NCBI GenBank assembly: GCA_037974665.1
Contig: CM075770.1
Location: forward strand, 95,104,850-95,168,849
Source: Ehretia macrophylla
Taxonomy: Eukaryota > Streptophyta > Magnoliopsida > Boraginales > Ehretiaceae
Direction: 5' to 3'
DNA: 64,000 nt
This document shows, in pieces, positions 34,809 to 46,850 of the stretch. A program made the position numbers and the translations under genes. Numbering within the stretch: the first letter of the stretch is position 1; each line of letters begins with the position of its first letter. The notes under the pieces are model-generated. The model had not been told where the DNA came from and did no database searches. It saw only the letters and a program-made list of their open reading frames with translations.

Positions 34809-35060
34809 GTCGTAAATGTCGTAGCTAATGTCATGGCAAAAATTCATTGCAAATATTTATTACAAAAATAGTCACAATTTTTGTTGTAAATATCGTAGTT
34901 AATGTTGTGACAAAAACTCGTGGCAAATATTTGTCGCAAAAATAGTCACAAATTTTGTCATAAATGTCGTAGTTAATGTCATGGCAAAAAGTCGTCGCAA
35001 ATATTTGTCGCAAAAATAGTCGCAAATTTTGTCGTAAATGTCGTAGCAAAAACTCGTCGC
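34809..35060. repeat. 74-bp tandem repeat array
   Basis: Units start GTCGTAAATGTCGTAG (or close variants) at 34809, 34883, 34957 and 35031, exactly 74 bp apart. Each also carries TGGCAAAAA and TTTGTCGCAAAAATAGTC. The fourth unit is partial. Smaller GTCGC words surround it from 34680 to 35200. Confidence 0.9.
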
Positions 35061-35215
35061 AAAAATAGTCGCAAGTTTCGTCACCAAATGTCGTCGCTAA
35101 AGTCTTGGAAAAAACTCGAAGCTAGAGGCGTCTATAATTTTGTTGCTAATTTCGCCCCTCGTTGCAATGTCGTTGCTAATAGTCGTCGCTTAAATTGTCC
35201 CTAATTTTTATCAAT

Positions 35216-36760
35216 TTTTTCATAATATTTAAAATTAATAAAATATAGGAGATAAAAATAAATAGTTAGTAAACACAAAAGTTATATTAAATAACTTTTA
35301 TAATTTCTAAAAGTTTACCAAAAATAGAAAATATTCAAAATATTTGCAATATTTAACATAGAATATGTAAGTCTCCATTATAAAGCCAGAAATCATTCAT
35401 AGTTTTATAACGTCATACAACATTGTAATAGCAAAATGAAGTCTAAATTAAAAGGTGAGCATAGTAAGAGATACAATCCTCATAACTTTGCAACACAATA
35501 ATGGCTAAATTATAATTGAAGCATAAAAGTTGTGCCGAAAATACGAACAATTCCCAATCAGTAGGATCAAAAGTTACATAATCTTGAAAAGCTTGACCAA
35601 TAAAAAGTGTAACATGACTAATCAATCCAAAAAACCTGTGCCCAAAATACCAGCATATTACTCCGAACAAATCCAATAGGTAGTAGGATCAAGCACGTGC
35701 AACGGATCTACAAGAAAATATGAAAACATCAGTCTAAAAACTTTGCAAGTTGCATACATCTAGATCAGCTAGCTTAGAAACTCTAGCTTCTTATTCCTTT
35801 TCAACTGAAATCACTTAATCTCAGTTTAGCAACAAAGACACATACAAGGACCAGATAACTAGATTTTCTAATCTTGGTTATGGCTAATGATTATATGTGT
35901 ATGTATATTAAAATTCCAGAGTTACATTAGATAAGACTTCTCATAGAAAACATAAATCTTGCTTTAAGCAAAATTCTATCCACATAGTCAAATAACAAAA
36001 TAACTAATATCTCTTTTACATTACTTATTTGTTTTGCCCCTGTGAAAACCACTTGTCTACTTTTGTTTCATGCTAAACTCATGTTGATCTAAAATGAAGA
36101 TATATGCATTGTCCACAATAGCACAATAAACTTCAACATTTCTTATGTTCCTCTTGCAAGACAAATATGACAAATGTATGGAAAAGATACAAGACAAGAG
36201 CAAAAAGTTTGCACTTCAGGCTCATCAGATATCACTTCTACCATAGATTTCCACTAGGAGAAATGAAGAGGCAGTCGGTTTAGTTATAAAAGACTTAGTT
36301 GTTTGACTATTGTAAAGCATTTTAAAGTTCAGCAGACAGTCTAAATATAGAAGCAAAAAACCCATGAAGGGCCTTCAATGAATACTCCAAAGTTAGTAAT
36401 GGTATCAATTTTCAAATACCTCATATACACTAGCCAAGTAATATGTGAAAGAAATAAATAGTTTAAATTACTCCTATCTCATAGTTACCATGACTCTTAA
36501 GAGCAAATTATCTATGTGTAATAACTTCTGATAACTAAAGTATATATCTATGTGAAAGTTTAAGATTCATGATCTAATGTCATATTTTACATGTAATGAA
36601 AAAAGAAATTATTTTTCATCCAAATGGGATTTACACTTAGCCTAGACATAAAAATTGAAAAGAGTTAAAGGAAAGAATTATACTATTTGTTTAATGATAA
36701 AACATATTGATCGTAATTGCAAGAATTTCAAACCCAATTAAGAAACCTATAACCATTTCT
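35216..36760. other. AT-rich spacer, no gene recognised
   Basis: May be part of the preceding transposon. The minus-strand frame at 35443-35676 has no recognisable similarity and I treat it as chance. Confidence 0.35.
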
Positions 36761-36776
36761 TTAGTCACCCACCTCC

Positions 36777-38520
36777 ATGGGTGGCAAGCCTTGGAAGAAG
36801 GCTCCTTACCAATCTTCTACTTTTCCATCTATGGCTACTCAACCTCCAAGGTCTAGTACAAAATTTGCTTCAAAATTGAACCCCTCTTCCAATTCTAGGG
36901 ATTCAAAATTAGGCCTTGAAGAAGCTTCATCTTCTTCCCTTCCTAGAGATGAAGCTCTTTCAACTTCCACTTAAGCTACTCTCAACAACACAATAAACTC
37001 TATTGAGGGATCTTTAAGTTTCAAAGATGATTTGGCCAACAAGATTTATCCTTCACTCACCATGGAAGAGTTCCCTCCTCTTTACCATCCACTACAGCCA
37101 AAAATGGTCAAGGAAAGCTCTCTCTTCCTTCAACTTTGGATAACTATCATCCTCTACAAACTGATGAGCAAATGGGTATGTTTCCCCCCATTTTCCACTT
37201 GAAACCCCACGTCAGCCCCTTTTTCCTCCAATCAATTAGCCATGATCAATTCACATGCTTCAATTTCTAGAATAGCTATTAAATTAAAAGTTTGTAACTT
37301 AGTGAATGATGCCTCTACATCTAATGCAAACTTTCCACCCCTTCTATCACATTTGGTACCCAACTGCTGCCCTCCTTATCACCCATTTTGGTTAATTTAA
37401 CCCCCTCCCATTCCCCTAAAATTAGATCACCTACACCAAAAAATTATACCAATGCTATTAAGCAAAATGTGGGAAAAACTTCACTTCCTATAATCTCTTA
37501 ACATCACCTCTAATTGGATCTCCCACCCTTCATAATCCAACAATTGCTCTAAAAGAAATTCCCAACCCTTAAAATGCTAATCATAACCACAATCAAGGCA
37601 CTTCTATCCTTGGACCTAGGCCAAAATTCCTTCTTAAGAAACCATTTCTTCAACATCACCATAATGCTCCCAAGATTACAAATTGGAAGAACTTGTTTAT
37701 CGAAAACTTTACCTAGTCTTGAAAGTTGGAGAAAACGTGTGCTCCTCTTATGATTATTGATGGTAAAGTGGTTGTTTGCCCCTAAAAATCGTTTATGAAG
37801 ATACCGAAGCCATTTGGAAGAGTTGTCTCTTTGGCTAATTTGTTGGTAAGCCACCTTATCTTTTCTTGATCAAAAAAATTATTGAAGCTCAATGGAAAGT
37901 CTTTGGTAGTGTGGCTATTAAGCCTCTTGGAAATAGTCTTTTCTTATTTCATCTTGAGAATGAAAAAAATGCAACAAAGTACTTGAGCAATTATGGCATG
38001 TTAACCATCACACTTTCTTGTTTCGTAAATGGGAATCAAATACTCAATTGGTTAACATTAAATATGATAAGGTGCCGGTTTGGATGAAACTTTGGAATGT
38101 ACCTTTATACTATTGGTCAACTGAAGTTTGTAGCTTTATTGGTAGCAATCTTGGTATTCCTTTGAAAATGGACTCTCTCTTGGAGTCTATGTCTCATTTG
38201 AGTTATGCAAGGATTTGTGTGAAAATGAATATTGAAAAAGAGCTTCAGGATGTTACTTATGTTATGCTTCCTGATATAACTATTGCAGAAATTCAAATTG
38301 AATACCAATGGAAGCCATCTAGATGTTCAACTTTTAATGTTATTGGTCACAATGAAGCAAATTGTTCTCAAATAGCTCAACAAAAGAGGCTGGCAAGGAA
38401 AATCTCCCTCAAAACATTGTGAAAAATGTAAAAGCTACAAAAGATCAAGAGTGGCAAGTTGTTCCAACAAAAGGAAGCTCTAAAGTGAACAATCAAGAAG
38501 TTCCAGAATCAATTTGAAGT
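36777..38520 (+). pseudogene. LINE ORF1 (gag-like, DUF4283 and zinc knuckle), broken
   Basis: Opens at ATG 36777 (MGGKPWKKAPYQ, 65 codons to a stop). Decayed frames continue with IDGKVVV near 37760. The clearest part is 37866-38420: a DUF4283-like block (NGKSLVVW and SLFLFHLENEKNATKYL), then VPVWMKLWNVPLYYWSTE, MDSLLESMSHLSYARICV, and a knuckle-like CSTFNVIGHNEANC near 38326-38365 (the first Cys pair is incomplete). These match the RNA-binding ORF1 of plant LINEs. Two overlapping frames around 38018-38087 show a frameshift there. Confidence 0.75.
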
Positions 38521-38941
38521 CCTCAATGACATTGATAAAGAAATTGAAGCTTTGCCGTCCAAGGAAACTACCAATTACACTAATGAGACCATAGTTAGAG
38601 AAGAGAATTTGGAACATAGTTCTAGAAAAGATACATCTGTGGAGGCTGACCTTCAACCATTATCAAACCACCTTGATGTACCCCCTTCAAACCTACCCAA
38701 AACTCAAATTCATCATATGGATACACCATCGGTCGAGGTTGTGGAGGAAATGTAGGAAGGCCAAATACTTTCTTTAACCCAAGTTACTCTTTCTCGAGAT
38801 GTTGAAACTTTCATAAATGGATACTCCTCCCTCATCCCAACCATATGCATCCAACGTTAACTCCTCTATAAACACATTGGTACCCTTAGCATCCAAAAAT
38901 TCTTCCATGGGATCCCCTACATCCCCCTCCCATTTTTTTTA

Positions 38942-39540
38942 ATGTTTTTATGCTCATGGAACATAAGAGGCTTCAATAAGCCTCATAGACAAAAGAAGTT
39001 TCTTTGTTTGCAAATAAGAACTCTATTGGTATTGTTTGCATTCTTGAGACTAAAGTGAATGACTATAATGCTCATCATATTATCATTAAACATTTCAAGA
39101 ATTTTCATTTTGTGAACAACTATGATGCTTGTGCTAATGGTTGCATTTGGATCCTTTGGGACCCTATGAAATATTTTATTTGCAAAATTGATTCGATGGA
39201 TCAAGCCACTCTTTCTCGTATTCATAGTCTTGATAGTAGTCCTGATTGCCACATTACTTTTGCCTATGGTCATAATACCCATGTTGAGTGTACTAGACTT
39301 TGGCCCAAGATTATTAATTGGAGCATGTTGTTCAACTATTCTTCTTGGTGTGTCATTGATGATTTTAATGAGATCCTTGAGGTTGATGATAGGACCCCTA
39401 ATTGTTCTCCTTTCTTTTGTTCTAATGCTTTTCAAAATTGCATTTTGAATGCTAGTCTTCATGAGTAGCCAAACACTAACCCTTTTTTTACTTGGTCCAA
39501 TAAAGTGAAGCCAACTTTAAAGCTAGTAAATTAGATCGGG
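38942..39540 (+). pseudogene. LINE ORF2, AP endonuclease domain, broken
   Basis: The ATG at 38942 begins MFLCSWNIRGFNKPHRQKK, the classic endonuclease start. After a frame change near 39000 come CILETKV (metal-binding Glu), LWPKIINWSMLF, and WCVIDDFNEIL (usual form GDFN, so Gly is replaced by Asp). NPFFTWSNK near 39476 is the family's TW(S/T)N motif. The nuclease nicks the target DNA in living elements; here frameshifts and a stop (39466) disable it. Confidence 0.8.
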
Positions 39541-39899
39541 CACTTGTCAACTCTTCTTGGTATCTCACTTTTCCTTCTTCAAATTTCCATATTAATAACC
39601 CGAGCCCTTTCGGACCATGCCTCTTCCTTCTTTCTACTTCTTTATCTCTAGCTTCTAGACTGAAGCCTTTCAATTTCATTAATGATTGGACTAATCATGA
39701 GCACTTTCTTGATTTTTTTGAAAAATTAGAACATTAACATCAATGGTACTCCTATCTTCTGCCTTGTTAAAAAATAGAAAATTCTTAAAAAGGCTCTCAA
39801 AAATTTCAATTCCATGTATTACACTAACATACCTTGCAGGATAGCCACCCTTCGAGAGGAACTTACTTCTATCCAACATGTTATGCTTTTAGGAATTAC

Positions 39900-41575
39900 A
39901 GAAGATAACACGATTGCCAAGGGGAAAAGTCTTGTTTAAGAAATTGAAACATTCTCAAATGCACATGAAGCTATCCTTAGACAAAAGTCCTGGATCCAAT
40001 GGCTTAAAGAGGGTGACTCAAGCACAATTTTCTTTCATAAAGCCATCAAAGGGAGGATTATCAAGAATAACATTTTTAGAATCACAAATTCCTATGGTAG
40101 ACTCCTTACAAAGGAAGATGAGGTGGGTAATGAATTTTTAAAATTTTTCACTAATCTTCTTGGGTCAAAAAGCATTTCTAGAGAACCCATTAGATTCAGG
40201 ATATTCGATGTATCATTGGAAAATCAATTCCTACTAATCTTGCATAACAAATCTCTATGAACGACATATATGATGAAATCAAAGAAGCCATGTTCTCTCT
40301 TTATGGAAAAAAATGTCCCTGGCCCAATGGTTTTACTTCTCACTTTTATAAAGTTGCTTGGGGTATTATGGGAGTATATATTGTTGTAGTTATTCAATAT
40401 TTGTTTTTATCCTCTTCTATTCTCTACGAGGTAAACTTTACTTTTATTGCTTTAGTGCCTAAAATTACTAACCCTTGCATGGTTAAAGATTACAGGACTA
40501 TTTCTTATTGCAACACAATTTATAAGTGCATTACAAAGATCATTGCCAATCACATTAAAGGAAGCTTGCCCCCACATCATCTCGAGCAACCAGTCTGCTT
40601 TTGTGGAAAATTGGCTCATAATAGAGATTATTTTCATTGTACAAGACATTGTTAGAGGTTATCACAAGAATAATAACTCTCCTAACTGTACTCTGAAGGT
40701 TGATCTCATAAAATCCTTTGACACTATTAGATAGGACTTTATAATCATTGTTCTCCATGCATTTGGCTTTCCCATTGTTTTCATTGATTGGATTCATACC
40801 TGTAGAACTACACCTTATTTTTCTGTGGCTATTAATGGTAGTTTGGAAGGTTACTTTGAGGGTGCAAAAGGTATTAGACAGGGTGAACCTATCTCACCTT
40901 ATCTGTTTGTTATTGCAATAGAAGTTCTCTCTTGCCTTTTAAACAAGCTGGGATCTAGAAATAACTTTGCTTTTCATCCGAAATGTGATAATCTTAAGCT
41001 CAACCATCTTTTCTTTGCTGATCACTTGCTCATTTTTTGTAAAGCTGATATGAATTCAATCAATGGCATTATTACTGCAGTTGAGCTTTTTCACAGGCCC
41101 TCAGGGTTAAAGTATAATGCTGAGAAAAGTGAAGTTTTCTTTAGGGGAAGAACTCGTAGGTTGGGAGAAGAAATCAATGGCGCTCTTTGGTTTAAAGAAG
41201 TCACACTTCATATCCGTTATCCTGGTATCCCAATGATCACTGGAAGACTTAGGAAAAGTGATTGTAAAATTCTCATTGATAAATTATAAAATAGAATCAA
41301 TCACAAGACCTATATTTTGGCTCAATCATTTTCATCTTTTCTAGGTATGTTCTTTGTTCATCCCCAAAGGGGTTCTCTATACTATTGAGAGAAAATTCAT
41401 GGCTTTCCTATGGCGAGATACGGGTCCAAAGGTAGCTTTGGATAGTATTTTCAAACCTTATGGGGATAGTGGCCTCGACATCAAAAAGCTTATTGACATC
41501 AACAAAGTTACTTTCTTGAAACTTTTTTGAAGACTTTATTCTATGAAAGACAACACTTGGAGTAACTATCTAAGT
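39900..41575 (+). pseudogene. LINE ORF2, reverse transcriptase domain, broken and FADH-mutant
   Basis: Segments in order: GDSSTIFFHKAIKGR-like text (about 40010-40055), CPWPNGFTSHFYK (about 40310-40350), FIALVPKITNP and VKDYRTIS (about 40440-40510), the first catalytic Asp in VDLIKSFDTIR (about 40700-40733), then GIRQGEPISPYLFVIAIEVLS (40870-40940) and FFADHLLIF (about 41010-41037). The last should read FADD; the second Asp is His, which alone would abolish activity. FHRPSGLKYNAEKSE (about 41085-41130) is the following conserved block. There are several stops and at least three frame changes. Confidence 0.85.
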
Positions 41576-41585
41576 TCTGATACCA
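41576..41585 (-). other. Antisense primer-binding-site remnant
   Basis: TCTGATACCA is the reverse complement of TGGTATCAGA. It is followed two bases later by TGTAATGACCC, which would be the end of a minus-strand LTR. The internal region expected on its left is absent; LINE sequence is there instead. Confidence 0.5.
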
Positions 41586-41587
41586 CT

Positions 41588-44411
41588 TGTAATGACCCAA
41601 TTCCTCGCGGAATCAAGTCCAATAGTAACAACCCGACCCAATCCCTAAGGCAAGTAAAACGAGGGAAAACGGATGGAATTTTCCCTGTACTAAGGACTGT
41701 CAAAAACCTGTACAATCAAGCAATCTCAATAGCAACGAGCATTCTACATCTCTTAAACCTTCAACTTTTACACTCAAGCTTATTTACATTACCTGATCCA
41801 AACTAAACTAAGTATAAATTTTTTACAACTTCACAGTAATTAATGAACTCTTGTAACGACCCCAATGTCAAAACCCTTCTCAGGACTAGGTGGAGGGTCT
41901 ATGTAAACAAAACCATTCTCATCCATTGGTTACATAACTAACATATTAAAGGCAACTATGATATTATATATATAATAAAACTTTTCTTGTTTACATCCGC
42001 TAACACAAACGTTTCAACCACCAGACTCTATGTACAGCAAAATGAGCCTGGATAACTAACCTACCACACCTATTCTTCATATACATGACCATAGTAAATA
42101 ACGTAAATTGTCATACAGGGACCGAAGACTATATCCATTAGCACGTCATTAACTATAATGTCATAGACAAGATGATGTGGTATGTCAAAATCTATAAGAT
42201 CTTCTTTGTAGATATAGTGGCGATGCAGAATTATGTCAATATTCCTCATAATGAGGTGATCCAGGTTCTCCAACAAGCAAAACAGGCACATTATTATAAG
42301 CTGGTTCAACTATTTCTTCAGTTTCACCTGAAATAGGGGGAAGAAAGGGGAGTAAGCTCAAAAGAACCAAGTGCAGGAGAGTAATCGGGGAAGTTTTGAA
42401 AACGTTTATGGGCTTTTCAAAACCATGATGCAATGCCATTCAAGCATATCAATATACAAGCAACAATTACATATCACGTTGCAAAAGATACATTTTGATT
42501 TCACTTCTCGAGGTGGCGGGCTAAATCATGATCATATAACACACACTTGGTAATACCTTAGCAATTCATAATGACGTAACTCGATAAACACATGGCTGGG
42601 AAACAACAAAAGAAGCTATTCCTGGACAAGTATACTTAATAATAACATATAACTGGAAGCCTTTAAAGCAATTGGTTTTCTTATTAAATAACTCATTGTT
42701 GTCACTTAAAATGGCTATTCATTATTACTCTAGTTGATAACAAGTAGATGAGTAATTATAAACCACAAGGTAAATAATCTCTTAACTGGTTAAATAAATT
42801 AAAACCTTAATTAATTGAAATATTTTAAACATCTTAGCCACATAGTAATACTTCCAGTATCAATAATCTCTCACATAATAACTTATTTTGTAAAGCAAAC
42901 ACATAATATATAATAATGCTTTTAATCAAATGTCCTCATATAATAGGTAAACTATTTCAACATATCTAGATGTATGAGGCAGAATCATAAAACTTATTCT
43001 TTGATACACATATAGGCTAAGCTCATCTAAAGATTCTATTTATACAGAGACTTTCTCATATTTAGCATAAAAAGAATAACAATGTTTCTTAATAAAATAC
43101 CATTACGTAGTACTCATTCATATATATATCCAAGTAAGAAGAAAACTAATAAACATGAATCAACATGATTTCTCAAAAAAACTACATAAACAATAGGATG
43201 CTCTTTTAATTAAGAAACCACATAAATAAACATATGAAATTCTCTCACATTTATGCATAAGTTAATAACTGATCAGATTACATAACCAAAGATATCAATT
43301 AACTAAATGTGAATTTTATGTAAATCTCTTCACCTTGACTTGCGCAACCCGGGAGCTGATTCTAAGCTTTTAAGAAAAACGTTAAAAGCTAATGAGAATT
43401 TATTTGTTTTTATGTGTGTTAGAACCCGAAGCTCAGCAGCCCTTTTATAATGCCATGGTCTTGATCTTATTGGACCGTAATATTCAAAGCTTATAATTTC
43501 CTAAGTATTTTCATGTAATGACGGCATTGCAAGCAAAACGTTGATTCAAAACTTAATTCATTTGCTAATTGACAGCAATGGTAAGCTATTATTAGCAGCC
43601 ATGATGACTCGCTCCATGTCCTTCATGCATGCTAGCTACCCGACACTATGGAGTGTGAATAATCCTAAGCTGCTTCGTGTTCTATTGAAGATACGTTGGC
43701 TCCATGCAAGGCTCACGGAAATGGAGAACAAAGCTAACGTGGGAGCAACCTGTATGTTCTATGTATTCTTGCGAGGTGACACCATGCACGATGAAGGGCT
43801 GATTCGATAGGAGTTATATGGTTGATTGCCTGCACTTCTAAGCTAATTATAGGTAGTAATAATAATACTTAACCGAAATCACTTGATAGGCTATGACATT
43901 GAGTGGTTATTGGTGTAGAATTGCGGTAGAGTTTGTTCTTTTCGGCAGGTTGCTTACTAAGCAGCTTGGGTGATATGAATTATGATCCTAGCTCAATCCA
44001 TAGTGGTGGTGCTAGGTAGTGTTAACTCAAGCTAGGCCATGGTGGTAAGGTTCACTTAGAGGTAGAATAATTGAGGACATTTCTAAGCTAATAATGTATT
44101 AACTCGTTATAAGAAAGTGTTATAAATTCGTATCTATTCATAAGCCACATCCTAACAATAATTTCGCGAGCTAATAACTTAGTAAATTATCCTCAACCCG
44201 ATCTTTGGAAGAATAACTTAATTAACTAGCATTCCCCTTTAATATCTTCCATAGATAATCGTTTACCTATTATTTTCAATTACTATTTAGAAAATATACT
44301 AAAATTTCTATTGTTTTGCTACTAAGATTACTATATTAATTTATAAAAAAGTAGTAAGATACTATCCTAGTTAGCTCATAATTAATCTAAGTGTCTCCAA
44401 ATAATATATTC
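41588..44411 (-). mobile_element. LTR-retrotransposon sequence (minus strand), boundaries unresolved
   Basis: Two LTR-like minus-strand termini occur: TGTAATGACCC at 41588 and TGTAACGACCCC at 41853. About 475 bp after the second, CACCTGAAATAGGGGG... GGGGAGTAAGCTC matches, in layout, the block CACCTGAAATTG... GGGGTGAGCAAC at 44938 in the neighbouring LTR, suggesting a related LTR. I see no coding sequence, and no convincing right end or TSD. Confidence 0.45.
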
Positions 44412-46333
44412 TATAACACCAAACTAAACTGCTTAGCTAATACTTGAATTCCCTTCTCCTAACTCACAGGCTATATTTGCTTTCTAACTAGGTTAATCTA
44501 TATCATTTCATATCCTAGTAGTTCTCAGGTTAATATTTTAACCATGCTTCAATTATGTCGTAAAGTCTCATAGTACATGATTTAAGCAAACCTCAGCTTG
44601 GACCAATTAAGCCAATCCAGATAGTAAGTATAATACTTTAATTGTTTACTATACCTACCAATTTTACTCTTCCTTTTAATTGAAACGAATGCTTTGTTTG
44701 ATATTCTAGACTTAATATATGTTCTTGGTTTAAATGAATTCCTAGCATGAAAGACACCAAACATATTAATAACACCTATGTAATATATTAATGCTTGGAA
44801 TTGTGTACATGTCCTTACAACACTTCACATTCTATTGACCTTGACAAGGAAAAATTATAAGCTATCACGAGCAAGACGACACTTCATGCAAAATAGGCCC
44901 AAACAACTTGTAAAGCACTTCAATTTCACCTTGCTACACCTGAAATTGTTAGAGAAAGAGGGGTGAGCAACCACGTGCTCAGTGAGAGGGAAATAAATAC
45001 AAGGAGGTTTTGTAAAACTTTTTTGTGAATGCATATAAAATTAAGTATCATATATTGAAAGAGAGATAAACAATAAATAAGCATTAGGAAGGCACATAAG
45101 CATTGAAACAAGAATACACCTTCAATGATAGGAAGTATTAAACATCCAATAACACGCAATAATAAGAAGCGATGAACATTCAATCAAGCTTAGGAAACTG
45201 TATAACCACTTTGAAAATGATACGTTTTCCATTTGTTGTAGTTGTTCTTCATTCCGTTTTCACGAACACTTGAACGATGAAACGCTTGGCGGCATCCCCT
45301 TATAACTCTATTGGGTGTACTCCGGATTTACCCTAATAACCTACGACCCAACATCCTAAGGCCTTCAATGACCAAATGAGTGAGGGAATATGACGCAGAG
45401 GTTGACCAACCAACCACTGGTAAGCCTGATGCCGCCCTGGGAGGCCTAACACATCTATGCCTTGCTAAAGGTTGCAACCTTTGAAAACGCTCATTAAAAC
45501 ACTTTAATAATCATTCAACAAGCACGTAAAATGAGGGAACAACAAAGTAGGTTTCCCCTCGAGCATTTAAGCATTTAAACAATAATAACTTATAAAGCAT
45601 TGACAATCAATCATACAATCATTACACATGTCCATTGATAGCAAAGTAGGCTACTACTTATAGAATTTATACACATTTTAGCCATTTCCCGTTAGATATT
45701 AGTTCACACGGAAGCCTCGTTAAGTTCACTTAGTAATCCCTTTAGTATTCTAACTAACTCATAGCATAAGCAAATCATATTTTCACTTGATAATCAAAAA
45801 GATTTAAAAGTTAACTAAGGATGACCCTAACTAGTAAAATGAGCTACTTTGATGGCATTTCCGTGCATGATATCTTTTTTAGTTAACAATTGACTTACAC
45901 GAGAGTGGCATCAAGTTCACTTGGCAACCGTTTTCAACAATTCTAACTAGTTAACTTCACAAGATAGGATCATTTTATTAGAAAACTAAAGCTAAGTGTA
46001 TGCTACAACCTTTACATCTATCTCATGCATTTTCTCCTTTTCAATAACTAATAGCTTATACTTGGATATAGGTCAATAACACTTTAACATTTAGCTAGCT
46101 AACAACTCAACGATAGAAGCATTTCAATCATAGATACATAGCAAAGTCCAAGCTAAAAAAAAAAAGACCAAGACTAGGATAGCATTTAACACACTTTTAT
46201 TGCACAAGAAGGAAAAAGGGGAAGGGGTTTGGCTATACCTAGCCATTTGCTGGCAGCAGCATCGGTAGTCTGATCAGCTAGCCAACACCGACAATAAGGG
46301 TAGCCTGTACCGGTATTGGGCAGCCGGCTCTAA

Positions 46334-46350
46334 TACACACACACACACAC
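46334..46350 (+). repeat. (AC)n microsatellite
   Basis: About eight AC units. Confidence 0.85.
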
Positions 46351-46850
46351 ATAGCACACTTAGCTTACTTAGGTTCTTTTGCTTGCATTTCATGAATGAA
46401 GAAGCTTTGTTTTGCATCCTTGAGCTTAAACAACATTCTCTCATACATTTACAAACATTTATGCTACACTATGCATTCATCTTCAACCTCAACCACAACA
46501 ACAATAGTTTTCATCTAAGCTTCCAAGTTTAAAAGGCATACAATCAAGCTTCACATATTCATCATAATAATCAAGCTAGCTAGCTAAGTTATAGCATAAA
46601 TAAACTCTTTTCAACATTTATATAAACTTACCACTAAAAAAAATACAACAAATATGCACACTAAATGAAACCCCTCACCTATTCTTGGCTAAAATTGCAA
46701 AGTTGAGCTATAGCTTGAACTAATCCACCCTTTTTTTCTCCTCCCTTTCTTCTTCCTTTTCCCCTTTCTCTCTTCTTCTTCTCTCTCGGGTCTGACCTTA
46801 GCTTATCTCTCCCTTTTCTTTTTCTTTCACCCGATCTCACCTTCCCTCTT

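Larger units (their letters stand above)
33818..35215. mobile_element. CACTA-like transposon sequence, ends unresolved
   Basis: Begins near CATTACAAAAAAATCC (33818), similar to CACTACAAAAAA termini. It is filled with GTCGC/GGCGA-type motifs typical of CACTA subterminal regions. It includes a 63-bp tandem duplication (ATTTCTTGNTAACATAGTTGGC at 34064 and 34127), a TA/TG microsatellite and a 74-bp tandem array. I found no matching right terminus or transposase, so size and class are tentative. Confidence 0.45.
36777..41575 (+). mobile_element. Plant L1-type LINE, nearly full length, inactive, 3' end cut off
   Basis: ORF1 and ORF2 remnants lie in the order expected for plant non-LTR retrotransposons: N-terminal MGGKPWKK, a DUF4283-like domain, a CCHC knuckle, AP endonuclease, and reverse transcriptase. 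All are broken by stops and frameshifts. The zf-RVT domain and poly-A end expected after the RT are missing. At 41576 the sequence changes to a reversed primer-binding site and LTR, so a later LTR element either inserted there or truncated it. Confidence 0.85.

Noticed and set aside
34680..35200. CRISPR-like spacing of repeats
   Set aside because: The repeats are contiguous 74-bp tandem units without unique spacers, in a plant nuclear context.
35443..35676. Minus-strand frame rich in aromatic residues
   Set aside because: No recognisable domain, AT-rich context, and likely transposon or spacer sequence.
39188..39448. Hydrophobic frame resembling a membrane protein
   Set aside because: It is an alternate frame of the LINE endonuclease region, whose conserved motifs lie in the other frame.
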